A stretch of DNA of 64,000 nucleotides from NCBI GenBank assembly GCA_030789695.1, contig CM061141.1, forward strand, positions 169,584,807 to 169,648,806, given 5' to 3'. Made by a program: the position numbers and the translations under genes. Source of the DNA: Scilla litardierei. Its lineage: Eukaryota > Streptophyta > Magnoliopsida > Asparagales > Asparagaceae. This document shows positions 10,559 through 21,300 of this stretch, in pieces (position 1 is the first letter of the stretch; each line of letters starts with the position of its first letter). A model generated the notes under the pieces. The model did not search any database. It worked only from the letters and a program-made list of their open reading frames with translations, and was not told the origin of the DNA.

Positions 10559-12222
10559 TAGGTACTCAAGGAAAAGAAAAAGAAAAGGAGCATCAAATTT
10601 AAATTTAGCTCCAAAGGGAATTGGATACTCGATAGCGGGTGCTCCAAACACATGACGGGTGACGCTCGTTTGCTCTCCGGAGTGGTTCCCATTGCGAATG
10701 GAAACCGCGTCGTATTTGGAGGCAACGAGAGCGGAACCATCATAGGTGTTGGTAAAGTCGGTAACCCTTCTAAACCATTAATTAGTGATGTTTATCTTGT
10801 TAGTGGTTTAAATCATAATCTTATTTCAATAAGTCAACTTTGTGACAAAGGTTACAAAGTTAGCTTTGCGAAAGGATTGTGTCATATTTTAAGAAAGGAT
10901 AATGAAAAATTATTATTTTCCGGAACTCGTCGTAAAGACATTTATATTTTGGATCTTCCTAAGTCATATGAACAATGTCTCGTTGCCAACACAAGTGAAC
11001 AACACTTATGGCATCGACGCTTTGGACATGTGAACTTTGGAACACTATATAAGCTTTCAAAATTGAATTCTATTAAAGGTTTTCCGAAGCTTGTTTTTGA
11101 AAAGAAAAGTTTTTGTGATTGTTGTCAACGCGGCAAGCTTCCTAAATCTTCATTTAAACCTAAGAAAAGCATCTCTACTAAACGGCCACTAGAGCTATTA
11201 CATCTAGATTTATTTGGGCCAACTAGAGTAGCTTCCTTAGGAAATGCAAGGTATGGACTTGTCATCGTAGCTGACTATTCAAGATTTACTTGGGTATTTT
11301 CATTGTGTAATAAAAATGAAGCTTTTGAAAACTTCACAATTTTTGTTAAGAAAGTACAAAATCTCTTAGGAACCACCATTGTCACTATTCGTAGTGATCA
11401 TGGAGGTGAATTTGAGAATGAGTCTTTTGAGACATTTTGTGATGAAGTTGGTATTACTCACACCTTCTCTTTCCCTCGTGCACCTCCTCAAAATGGTGTA
11501 GTTGAGAGAAAGAATAGGACGCTAGTGGAGTGTGCTCGCACTATGCTTGATGATAGCCAACTTGGCCATCAATTTTGGGCGGAAGCGGTACACACCGCTT
11601 GCTATGTGTTTAATAGAATACTTTTGAGGCCCGGCACTAAACAAACTTGTTATGAATTGTTGTTTGGTAGGTTGCCTCAAGTTAAACATTTTCGTGTTTT
11701 TGGTTCGAAATGTTTTATTAAGAACACATATGGTAGTTTGGACAAATTCGATCCGAGATCCGATGAGGGGATTTTTGTTGGATATTCTACGCGTAGCAAA
11801 GCCTACCGGATATTCAACAAACGAACCTCAACGATCGAGGAATCGCTTCATGTCTCATTTAATGAAGGATTTGTTCCAACTAGAATTTCAAATGATAATG
11901 ATTCTATGGATGTTTTATGTGATTCGTTTGATAATTCTAAGTCTAATGATTCTATTGATTCTATTGAGACTAACCCAACTAATGAAGTTGTTGAGAATGT
12001 TCCAAGTGATCAAGGTATTCCCAAACGGCTTCATTCGGTTCGTGACCATCCCCATGAGCAAGTCATTGGCAATATCTATGATAGTGTCAAGACGAGATCG
12101 CAAGTTCACCACTTCGCAAATTGTGCCTTTGCCTCATCGATAGAGCCAAAGAATATTAATGAAGCATGCGAAGATAGCGCTTGGATCTTAGCCATGGAGG
12201 AGGAGCTCATTCAATTCGAGAG
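10559..12222 (+). pseudogene. pol: Copia Pol: protease, integrase, start of RT; truncated
   Basis: Open in frame 2 from the stop at 10556-10558, with no convincing own start codon. The protease active site is WILDSGCSKHMTGD (DSG at 10631-10639). Then come the GAG-pre-integrase/HHCC zinc region (HLWHRRFGH; FCDCCQRGK) and the integrase core with its catalytic triad (HLDLFGP; IRSDHGGEFEN; GVVERKNRTL). The integrase C-terminal region has KHFRVFGSKC and DEGIFVGYS. RT has only begun (INEACEDSAWILAMEEEL) when the Tat LTR interrupts at 12223. Gag is in frame 0, and frame 2 holds stops between 10508 and 10559, so simple frameshifting would not join them. Either pol was separately expressed or this short linker has decayed. 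Confidence 0.85.
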
Positions 12223-13167
12223 TGTTACGCCTATTTGACCGAGACCCATAAAGCACGAGCCCAAGAGCCCACCTGCATCCTGAAAGCCCATTCGACAAAG
12301 GCCCTACAAGGGACCCTCTCGAAACGTCGATCCGACCCGGCCCCCATAACCCGGTAGTCGTTCGCCCACTCCTGCGAAAACCGCTCCCCCGGACACGCGA
12401 CCACTAAATGGCGATAATGGGGAGGTGCTGGCATGGCGGAGAGGGCGGCGGCGAGGGGGGACGGATGGGGCACGATCGATGGCGGGCGTGGGACGTGGGC
12501 CAGAGCCAATCACGCTGGGAGCTCTACAAAAGGGTCAGGAAGACGACGAAGAAAGGGACCGCATCTCAGGTAACAAAACCTAAGGTACTCCATCAACGAC
12601 CTCGTTCCCCCAATTCATCTCCTTCCTCCACCGCTCGCGCCGAGAGACGTCGTCACGATCTCCTCACGAGTCGGACCGTCTCCGCCGGGCATCCTTTCTC
12701 AGATCTCTATCTGACTTAGGCATCGGAGGGGATTTGGCCGGAACCAAGGTCCGGCCCCCTGACGAGCGTTCTCGTCTACGCAGGTGGGCAACAAACCAAC
12801 GGGCCGAGGCTACCCCTCGCCCCTCTCCGACCACTCGATCAACCGGACAGTGAGGCTTCCCCTCACCGTCAGCCTTCCGTGGCCGAGCACGCCCTACCAA
12901 GGCCGAGCGTCCTAATCGGGTCTGAGACTCACCCTCGCCACCCGACTGCCGTGCATCTACCCGGGCGACTGAGGCTACCCCTCGTCCCCCTTCCAGCCGA
13001 GGCCGAGCACGTCTGTCCGAGGCCGAGCGTCTCAACCAGGGCCGAGGCTTCCCCTCGCCCCTTCCGCACCGATTCGAAGCCCCCGAGGGACCCAAAGCGG
13101 GCCCCTTGACCACGTTGACCGGGTTCTCCACGGTCAACGCATTGTAGTGAGAAAACACTCTGAAACA
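12223..13167 (+). repeat. 5' LTR of Tat element (945 bp)
   Basis: It starts TGTTACGCC and ends CTGAAACA. It is exactly the same length as, and nearly identical to, the reverse complement of 61993-62937, which fixes both ends. It is GC-rich. Within 12800-13070 it carries diverged sub-repeats (GAGGCTTCCCCTCGCC and GGCCGAGCGTC motifs). Open frames here on both strands are by-products of GC composition. Confidence 0.9.
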
Positions 13168-13169
13168 TC

Positions 13170-13187
13170 TGGCACCGTCTGTGGGAA
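13170..13187 (+). other. Primer-binding site of Tat element
   Basis: TGGCACCGTCTGTGGGAA begins two bases after the LTR end. Apart from one base it matches the TGGCGCCGTCTGTGGGAA type common in Tat-lineage elements. The first nine bases fit the 3' end of tRNA-Asp with one mismatch, so the primer identity is only suggested. Confidence 0.7.
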
Positions 13188-13225
13188 CGAGAAACCGTCC
13201 CACGAAGAAGCAAACCACACCAACA

Positions 13226-14860
13226 ATGGCACGAGCCAGCAATGGGAGGAAGCGCATGCCCCCCATCCCGGAGGAGGGGAATGGCACAACAAACGGCAAT
13301 CCCGAGGACACGCCCGTCAGCGGCCACCCCACCCTCTCCACCGAAGAAACCGGCGGCTCAGAACTGGCCACGCAGGGACAGCTCCGCGCCCTAGCTCAGG
13401 AGACCAACGCGAGCCTCCAGACGTTGGTCGCAACGGTGCAGCAGCTCGTCGGCCCTGCGCCACCCAACGGAGGCACGTTGGACGACAGCCATCGATGGGC
13501 GGGGGGTCCCCCACACTTGCGGTCCGCCGTGGTCGACGACCACGGGACCCGGAAACCGAACATGGAGCGTCGGTTCACGCTGTCTGGCTCTCGTCAGGCG
13601 AGGTCACGCGCCTCCTCACCCAATCGTGAAAGGAGACGAAGAGAGACCGACGGGACGGACGGCGAATCAAGGACGGCTTCGTCTCATCGATCGCGGTCGT
13701 CCCACCGCAGGAGAAATGAACGACACCACTCGAGAGACCGATCGCGGCGGAGCAGGAGCTCCCACAGGAGGAGTCGGGAACGTCGGGACAGCCCGCCCCC
13801 CAGCGTGGCGAAGGCTGCGGAGCCAGCCCCGCTGGCGCTGGTGGTACCTCCACCCCCGGTCGATCCAGAGGCAGGCGAGTACCGCATACCCGAAGGCATC
13901 CACGGAGATCGATGCCCCTTGTCACGGAGAATAACCGATGCACGGGTCCCCTCCCGATTCCGGATCCCGGTGCTGGGAAAGTACGATGGAATAGGAGACC
14001 CGGCGCACCACGTGATGGACTACGAGGGGGACATGGCCTTCCAGGGAGCTGACGATGACCTGCTTTGCCGGGGCTTCTATTCTACTCTCAGGGGAGCGGC
14101 GAGGATCTGGTACCACAGCCTGCCCGGCCGCTCCATCGACAGCTTCGAACAACTCGCCCAGTTGTTCTGCAAACAGTTCATGGCGGGGAGGCTGATCAAA
14201 CCTGGTGCTGAACATCTGTTCAACATAGTGCAAGGCCCGGCCGAACCACTCCGACAGTTCATGCGCCGCTTCAATGCGGAAAGGCTAAACGTGAACAACC
14301 CACCCGACCTGGTGGTCCAGACGGCTCTTAAGAAAGGGCTTCGCCACAGGGGCCTCAAGAAGTCCCTGCACAACGACCCCCCAAAGGACCTCCCCGGGAT
14401 CATGGCAAGGGCCGAACGCTTTATGCTGACCGAGGAGGCCTTGGCCGAGGATGCAGGAAAAACCGCTCGAGGGACCAAGCGTGGCGACGGCGGACGAGCA
14501 AGCCCCGAAGGATACCGGACCGAAAAGAGACAAAGGAACAGGCAACGGGGAGAAAGCGCGAGGGACACCACCCCAGACGCCATTCTCGCCCAAGTACAGA
14601 AGGAAGAGAGAGCTGATCGCCCCCCGCCGAAGGCTAAAAGAGGCGGAAAGAACAGGGAGAAGTACTGTAAGTACCATAAGGACGATGGTCACGACACGGA
14701 AGATTGCTGGCATTTGAAGAAGGACATTGAGAAGCTGATGAGCCGAGGGCACGCCAGGAATCAGGCCGACGAGCCGGCCCATGGAGAAGGGACCTCCACA
14801 CAACCGGACAAGGGGAAGAAGATCAACACCATCCAAGGCCCCCTCCGCATCGTAGAGTGA
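13226..14860 (+). CDS. gag: Tat-lineage Gag protein, 544 aa
   Basis: Structural protein of the gypsy virus-like particle. The first ATG after the primer-binding site is at 13226. The N-terminal third is low-complexity and ends in an Arg/Ser-rich basic stretch at about residues 150-195 (RSRSSHRR, RDRSRRSRSSHR). The retrotransposon gag domain spans about 255-405, including LLCRGFYSTLRGAARIWYHS, LAQLFCKQFM and ALKKGLRHRGLKKSL. A variant zinc knuckle YCKYHKDDGHDTEDCWHLK lies near 480-498. The frame is intact to TGA at 14858-14860. Antisense frames over this region are shadows. Confidence 0.85.
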   Translation: MARASNGRKRMPPIPEEGNGTTNGNPEDTPVSGHPTLSTEETGGSELATQGQLRALAQETNASLQTLVATVQQLVGPAPPNGGTLDDSHRWAGGPPHLRSAVVDDHGTRKPNMERRFTLSGSRQARSRASSPNRERRRRETDGTDGESRTASSHRSRSSHRRRNERHHSRDRSRRSRSSHRRSRERRDSPPPSVAKAAEPAPLALVVPPPPVDPEAGEYRIPEGIHGDRCPLSRRITDARVPSRFRIPVLGKYDGIGDPAHHVMDYEGDMAFQGADDDLLCRGFYSTLRGAARIWYHSLPGRSIDSFEQLAQLFCKQFMAGRLIKPGAEHLFNIVQGPAEPLRQFMRRFNAERLNVNNPPDLVVQTALKKGLRHRGLKKSLHNDPPKDLPGIMARAERFMLTEEALAEDAGKTARGTKRGDGGRASPEGYRTEKRQRNRQRGESARDTTPDAILAQVQKEERADRPPPKAKRGGKNREKYCKYHKDDGHDTEDCWHLKKDIEKLMSRGHARNQADEPAHGEGTSTQPDKGKKINTIQGPLRIVE

Positions 14861-15084
14861 GCAGGCAACATCCTTCCCCCGGGGGGCAGCCTAAGTATGA
14901 GGGAGATATCTAGTTTTACATCCCTCTGTTTAGCTTCATTTCCCCTTTTCCGTTTCCTCCAAATGTACCGGTCCAACTGGACCCATGAGAGTACAAACGC
15001 CTTCTTTTTATTGTCTTTATTTAAAATTCCGACGGAGTTGACATGTCGCCAGTAATGCAAAAGGCCGGGGACCGCCGCCTCACT

Positions 15085-15605
15085 GGAGGAGGAAGAGGAG
15101 CTTTGCCCTCACCGACTATCTCCGGCATTCATAAGTCTGGGAGCAATTCCCCCAGCAGACGCGGACGCTGACCGGTCCTAAGCCGAGGAGCTTGGCCCTC
15201 GCCGACCGACCCCAGTGCACATAAGTCTGGGGGCGACTCCCCCAGCAAAGCACGGGCGCCGACCGGTCCTAAGCCGAGGAGCTTTGCCCTCGCCGACCGA
15301 CTCCAGTGCCCATAAGTCTGGGGCGATTCCCCCAGCCGGCACGGACGCCGACCGGTCCTAAGCCGAAGGGCTTGGCCCTCGCCGACCGAGTCCAGAGCTC
15401 ATAAGTCTGGGGGCGACTCCCCCAGCAGGCACGACGCCGACTGGTCCTAAGCCGAGGAGCTTTGCCCTCGCCGACCGACTCCAGCGCTCATAAGACTGGG
15501 GGCAATTCCCCCAGCAGGCACGGACGCCGACCGGACCTAAGCCGAGGAGCTTTGACCTCGCTGACCGACTCCAGCGCTCGTAAGTCTGGGGGCAGTTTCC
15601 CCAGG
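15085..15605 (+). repeat. GC-rich tandem repeat, about 89-bp unit, in Tat element
   Basis: At least six units are recognisable from CATAAGTCTGGGGGC at about 15130, 15219, 15310, 15399, 15487 and 15577. Each has a CTGGGGG/CCCCCAG inverted pair and a CCTAAGCCGAGGAGCTTTG motif. The repeat runs directly into the assembly gap, so its true length is unknown. Tandem repeats in the non-coding part are known for the Tat lineage; here they follow gag directly. Confidence 0.9.
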
Positions 15606-16105
15606 NNNNNNNNNNNNNNNNNNNNNNNNNNNNNNNNNNNNNNNNNNNNNNNNNNNNNNNNNNNNNNNNNNNNNNNNNNNNNNNNNNNNNNNNNNNNNNN
15701 NNNNNNNNNNNNNNNNNNNNNNNNNNNNNNNNNNNNNNNNNNNNNNNNNNNNNNNNNNNNNNNNNNNNNNNNNNNNNNNNNNNNNNNNNNNNNNNNNNNN
15801 NNNNNNNNNNNNNNNNNNNNNNNNNNNNNNNNNNNNNNNNNNNNNNNNNNNNNNNNNNNNNNNNNNNNNNNNNNNNNNNNNNNNNNNNNNNNNNNNNNNN
15901 NNNNNNNNNNNNNNNNNNNNNNNNNNNNNNNNNNNNNNNNNNNNNNNNNNNNNNNNNNNNNNNNNNNNNNNNNNNNNNNNNNNNNNNNNNNNNNNNNNNN
16001 NNNNNNNNNNNNNNNNNNNNNNNNNNNNNNNNNNNNNNNNNNNNNNNNNNNNNNNNNNNNNNNNNNNNNNNNNNNNNNNNNNNNNNNNNNNNNNNNNNNN
16101 NNNNN
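15606..16105. other. Assembly gap (500 N)
   Basis: Exactly 500 Ns, probably a fixed-size placeholder. On the left is a tandem repeat, on the right a copia element cut in the gag gene. The gap should hide the rest of the Tat element, the 3' parts of SIRE and LINE, more array, and the 3' half of the copia element. Open frames of X residues across it are artefacts. Confidence 0.99.
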
Positions 16106-16601
16106 GCTCAAAATATTTGGTGAACTTGCGTTCGCGGTATTGCTGCATTAGTATCGCATCTTTTTCATGGAAGGACGTATACGTCTTTTCCAGCATGCGA
16201 TCTTCTGAGACTTTTTCACCACACAACTTCAGGTGTGAGGTGATGCTGTGCTGAGTTGTACTCAGCAATGGACTTAAAATCCTGCAGTCTCATGTTATCC
16301 CACTCATATTGTGCCTTTGGGAGTATAACATCTTTCTGATGTTCATACATATCCTCAAGGATGGTTCAAAGCTCAAATGGATCTTCGACCGTAAGGTATT
16401 CAGCCTTTAGGGTCTTGTCCACATGGCGGCGAATATAGATAATGGTTTGCGCCTTTTCTATATCCCTTACATTTACATTATAAGTCACATCAGAAATGTG
16501 GGACTTTGCCTGCAGATGAAACTTAACATCGAGCTGACAGCTCAGGTAGTTTCTTCCTGATGCATCCATCACTTGAAATCGACACTTGCGATTTTAGCCA
16601 T
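16106..16601 (-). pseudogene. gag: Copia gag (UBN2), copy A, broken
   Basis: The start ATG is at 16601 (MAKIASV), matching 42659 in copy B. Recognisable Gag text follows: YLSCQLDVKFHLQAK, DIEKAQTIIYIRRHVDKTL, LKAEYLTVEDPFEL. The residue after FEL, Trp in copy B, is TGA here (near 16366). Later similarity (LCGEKVSEDRMLEKTYTSFH; QQYRERKFTKY) is in another frame. Several frame changes separate the blocks. Cut by the gap at 16106. Confidence 0.8.
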
Positions 16602-18176
16602 TTTATCTAGCAGAGCAAAAATATGCATGAATTATAATTTAATATGAATGGCTAATTGCATGGATCGGCCAGTCCCACATAAATAATAGTCCAAAGTCCC
16701 ATTACAGTCTGTATTACACAAATGAAAGCTTTAAAAAGAAATTACAACTTTGAAACCTCCGTGGGTCTCATATAAGAACTTCAGCTTCAATTGTGGCCTC
16801 CGTCTCCATGAAAAATAGTCTTTGGTCTTGGACATTTACAAAATTTCCTCACTATAATTTCTCTCAAAAGTAGAAGAAAAGTACAGGAAAATAAAATGTG
16901 GGACTTAAAACAGCCGATCCAAAAACCACAATTACCCATCCAAGCAGAAAATTTGTGATTATCAAACATTGTCATCAGACATTTTCATCAGACATTTTCA
17001 TCACAAGCATCACATGCATTTAATATTCGCAGAGATGGATAAACAATTTAATTACTTAATAATTAGTGGACCACTGGGCAACGTCATACACAGTTAGGTT
17101 AGCTGACTAAAGGCAGAGCGGTCGCATGATCTTTCTCATTATTAAGTTTAAATATAATGCATAACCACGCATAAATTATCCACAGAATAAGCCAGTGATG
17201 CAAAGCATGTATAGATGATTTTACAGAGAAATCATTTAATGCAAGGGTTGTTAAAATTTGGGTTTGTCCAAAGAATTGGAAAAGAGCCCAATAATTTAAC
17301 ATGTTCTTCGTAAAAGGAAGAAGTTTTTCCTATTTAAATTCATCCACAATAACCCCCAGTAGTCCCCAATAATCCCTTATATGTCCACATATAGCCCTAT
17401 AATATACCGTGATTTTTCACGAATTTTTAGGCCCACAAACGCCCTTTATAATTAATTTTTAGCCCAAAAAGTCTTTTAAGGCTTATTTTTAGCCTTCGCC
17501 CCCCGTTTTTTCTTTCTTTCTTTTTTTGAAGAAAAACTGGCTTGCGGGCCTGAAGTCCGCAGGTTGGCTGCGGGCTTCAGGCCCGCAGTTAAAATTTTTT
17601 TTTGAAACAATGCCTGCAGGCCTGAGGCCCGCAGTTTGCTTGAGGGCTTTAGGCCCGCAAAATTTTTTTTTGAATCTGGGCTCGAGACCCAGTAAGGTTT
17701 TGGGGGCGGCGGCTAGGGTTAGCCGCCGCCGCCGCCCCCTTACAGCTGCCGGACGGCGGTGGAAGGGGGTCGGCCGCCCCCCCTGCAGGGGGGTCGGCGG
17801 CATGGGGGCCGCCGCCCCCTGCAAGGGGAAGATGGCCGCCGGCTAGGCCGTCGGCGGGTATGGGTTAGGGTTTACATAAGAAAAACCCTAAAAATTTGAT
17901 TTTTGGGAATTTGGGTGATCACGCGAATCCCCATATCGATCTTACGAGATCTAGGGATAGAACAATCATACGTTGATTAAAAACATCGTTTAAGCAATTT
18001 TTACCTCTATATCCGTTCTTCGGATATAGCAATGGTTGAACGAAGCCCTACATGGATGACGACGCTCGATTGAGGAAGCCTTGCACAGCACGCGTGGATC
18101 TCTCGTCTCACTTTGCCTTCGCAACGAACGAAAAAAAATTTTGTGGAAAATTTTCTAGAGGCTCGTGCTGATAACG
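16602..18176 (-). other. Long copia leader with GC hairpins (copy A)
   Basis: About 1.6 kb between gag and the 5' LTR has no gene. The gag-proximal part is AT-rich. The LTR-proximal part (17500-17880) is GC-rich, with inverted motifs TGCGGGC/GCCCGCA repeated several times and a GGCGGCGGCTA/TAGCCGCCGCC hairpin near 17704-17733. The open frames there (for example 17526-17846) read through the hairpins and look fortuitous. The sequence just inside the LTR (CACGTTATCAGCACGAGCC in element sense) should contain the primer-binding site, but I cannot match it to a tRNA. Confidence 0.7.
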
Positions 18177-18321
18177 TGTTATGAATCAACTACTGGGGGA
18201 GGAACCCCTGGCCCTTTATTTATAGGCATGGTAGGAGTGTAGAAATATAGAATACATAGATATGGGCGTATCTCTAAGATACCCGCAATCCTAACCGACT
18301 TTGGTATTTCCATTCACAACA
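18177..18321 (-). repeat. 5' LTR of short-LTR copia element, copy A (145 bp)
   Basis: On the plus strand it runs TGTTATGAATC to CACAACA. In element sense it starts TGTTGTGAATGG. A TATA box (TATAAATA in minus sense) lies at 18217-18224. It ends exactly where array sequence CATAT begins at 18322. An LTR this short is unusual for an element with a leader of about 1.6 kb. Confidence 0.85.
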
Positions 18322-21300
18322 CATATCATTTAATATAAAAATTCTTATTTTCCATAAAAAGTGGAAAATATCCCCGAGCTCAGAAAAATCCGCAAAAATA
18401 TCCGTCAAAACTGGGAGAGCTCAAAATTTAACTAAAAACAAAGAAGACAAATCTAGGACATAATATCATATCATTTAATTTAACGATTTATATCTTCCAG
18501 ATAATACAGAAAATAGCCTAGAGCTCAGAAAAATCCTCAAAAATATCTGTGGGAACCGAGAGATCGCCATCATCAACGAAAAATCTAAGAGAAGACAAAC
18601 TTAGACAAAGAAATCATAGCATTTAGTAAAACAATCGTTATCTTCCAGAAAATACAGAAAATAGCCCCAATGTCAGAAAAATCTGCAAAGATTTCCGTTG
18701 GAACAGGAAACCGCCATTTTCATGTTAAAAATAAGAGAAGACAAACGTACGCTATAAAAACATATCTTTTAATAAAAAATCCATATCTATAATAAATTGT
18801 AGAAAATAGCCTCGAGTTCAGAAAAATCCGCAAAAATTTTCGTTGGAACCAGGAGATGATCGCCATCATCAATTGAAAAATAAGAGAAGACAAAATTAGG
18901 CTAGAAAAATCATTTCATTTATTAAAAAGATCCAAATCTTACGGAAAATGTAGAAAATAGTCAATAGTTTAGAAATATCGGCCAAAATGTACATTGGAAC
19001 CGAGAAATCGCCATCTTCAACTTAAAAAAATAAGCGAAGACAAAAGTAGGCTACAAAAATCATATAATGTAATAAAAAGATCCATATCTTCCAGAAAATG
19101 TAGAAAATAATCCCGAGCTCAGAAAAATCCGAAAAACTGTCCGTTGGAACCAAGAGATGGCAACCTTCAACTAAAAAAATAAGAGAAGACAAAATTAGGC
19201 CAAAATATCATATTATTTAATAAAACGATCCATATCTTCCAAAAATGTGGAAAGTAGGCCGGAGCTCAGAAAAATCCACAAAAATATCAGTTCGAACCGG
19301 GTGATCGCCATCTTCAACTGAAATATAAGAGAAGAAAAAATTAGCCTAAAAATCATATCATTTAATAAAATGATCGTTATCTTCAATTAGAAAATAAGAG
19401 AATAATAATTTAGGATAGAAAAATCATATTAATTAATAAAAAGATCCATATCCTTCATAAAATGTTTAATTAGCACCAAGCTCAGAAAATGATATATAAA
19501 AATCTTTTCAGTTGAAGAGGGCGATATCCGAGTTACAACAGACATTTTTAAAGTTGAAGATGGCAATTTCCTTGTTCCGAATTTTGTCTTCTCTTATTTT
19601 TCAATTGAAGATGGTGATTTCCCGGTTCTAACGGACATTTTTTGACCTAATTTTGTATTCTCTGATATCATTTAAGAAAACGATCCATATATTCCAAAAA
19701 ATATGAAAAAAAACGGAGCTCAGAAATATCCGCAAAATTATCCGTGGGAACTGGAGATTACCACATTCAACTGGAAATTAACAGAAGACAAACATTAGGC
19801 CAAAAATTATATCATGTAATAAACGTTCCATATTTTCGAGAAAATGTGGAAAATAGCCCGGAGCTCAAAAAAATCCGCAAAAATTTCCTTTGGCGCCGAG
19901 AGAATGCCATCTTCAACTGAAATATAAGAGAAGACAAAATTAAGCCAAAAAAACATTTCATTTAATATAAAAATCGCCATCTTTAACTGGAAAATAAGAA
20001 AAAACGAACTTAGGTTAAAAAATCATATCATTTAATAAAAAGATCCATATATTCTATAAAATGTAGAAAATAGCTCGAAGCTCAAAAAAATCAGCAAAAA
20101 TGTCTATTGGAACCGGGGGATCGTCATTTTCAACGTAAAAATAATAGAAGACAAACTTAAGCTATCAAAATCATATCATTTAATAAAAAGATACATATCT
20201 TCTATAAAATAAAGAAAATAGAAACAAGCTCAGAAAATCCAAAAAAAATTCTGTTGTAACCAGGAGATTGCCATGTTCAACTGAAAAATAAGAGAAGACA
20301 ACATTTGGCAATAAATATCATTTCATTTACAGATTCTTATTTTCCATAAAATGTAGAAAATATCCTCGAGCTCAGAAAAATCTGAAAAAATATCCGTCAG
20401 GACCGGGAGATAGCCAAATTTAACGAATAAAAGAAAAGACAAAATTAGGCCCATAAATCATATCATTTAATAAAACAATCGATATCTTCCAGATAATACA
20501 GAAAACAGGCCATAGCACAGAAAAATCTGCGAAAATATCCGTTTATACCGGGAGATCACCATCATCACCGAAAAATAAGAAGAGAAGAAAACATTAAGCC
20601 AAAAAATCATATCATTTAATAAAACAATTGATATCTTCCAGAAAATACAGAAAATAGCCTCGAGTTCAAAAAATCTGCAAAAATATCCGTTAGAATTGGG
20701 AGACAGCCATCTTCAAATGAAAAATAAGAGAAGATAAACTTAGGCTTTAAAAATCATATCAATAAAAATATCCATATTGACAATAAACCACAGAAAATAG
20801 CCTCAAGGTCAGAAAAATCCGGAAAAGTTTCTGTTGGAACCGGGAGATCGCCATCTTCAATTGAAAAATAAAAGAAGACAAAATTAGGATAGAAAAATCA
20901 TATCATTTAATAAAAGGTCTATATCTTACAGAAAATGTAGAAATTAGTTCCGAGCTCAGAAATATGGACAAAAATATCCATTGGAAGCAGGATATTGCCA
21001 TCTTCAACTGAAAAATAATAGAAGACAAAATTAGCCTACAAAAATCATATAATGTAATAAAAAGATCCATATCTTCGAGAAAATGTAGAAAATTGCCCCG
21101 AGCTCAAAAAATAGCAACAATGTCAGTTGGAACGCGAGATCGTCATATTCAACTAGAAAAAAAAGAGAAGACAAAATTAATCCAAAATATCATATCATTT
21201 AATAAAACGATCCATGTCTTCCAAAAATGTGGAAAATAGGCCGGGGCTCAGAAAAATCCACAGAAATTTCCATTGGAACCGGGAGATCGACATCTTCAAC

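Larger units (their letters stand above)
6495..12222 (+). mobile_element. Ty1/copia retrotransposon, SIRE/Maximus-like, interrupted
   Basis: The 5' LTR (6495-8237), initiator-Met primer-binding site, gag and the start of pol (protease, integrase, first residues of RT) are present. The element is cut at 12222 by a Tat gypsy LTR inside the RT coding region. The 3' remainder is not seen and would lie beyond the gap. It sits in LINE ORF2. The five bases before the LTR (6490-6494, GATTT) should recur at its far end if insertion was normal. The SIRE/Maximus-like label rests on the long 1.7-kb LTR beginning TGTTGAA, the long coiled-coil gag and the pol order; I could not run a phylogeny. Confidence 0.85.
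12223..15605 (+). mobile_element. Ty3/gypsy Tat-lineage element, plus-strand copy, cut by gap
   Basis: 5' LTR 12223-13167, primer-binding site at 13170, Gag 13226-14860, then about 220 bp of spacer in which I recognise nothing (14861-15084), then GC-rich tandem repeats that run into the gap. It is inserted in the SIRE pol gene; the five bases before it are GAGAG (12218-12222). No protease, RT or integrase frame follows gag before the repeats, unlike an autonomous Tat element. The same LTR family occurs inverted at 61993-62937. Confidence 0.85.
16106..18321 (-). mobile_element. Short-LTR Ty1/copia element, copy A (5' half)
   Basis: Minus-strand element: LTR 18177-18321, long leader, then gag running into the gap at 16106. 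It is colinear with about 42160-44425 of copy B at high similarity, and it is followed on the right by the same array base (CATATCATTTAATATAAA). Copies A and B are therefore one insertion that was later duplicated with its flank. Confidence 0.9.

Noticed and set aside
10495..10640. Programmed -1 frameshift between SIRE gag and pol
   Set aside because: The pol frame has three stops (10523, 10535, 10556) between the gag stop and the protease, so a shift at the gag end could not read through.
12664..13371. Long GC-rich frames over the Tat LTR and gag start, mirrored at 62002-62496
   Set aside because: They cross LTR boundaries and the primer-binding site, occur on several frames at once and follow GC composition. 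They are shadows.
15462..16268. Frames of 200-240 residues across 15.5-16.3 kb
   Set aside because: They consist mostly of X from the 500-N gap.
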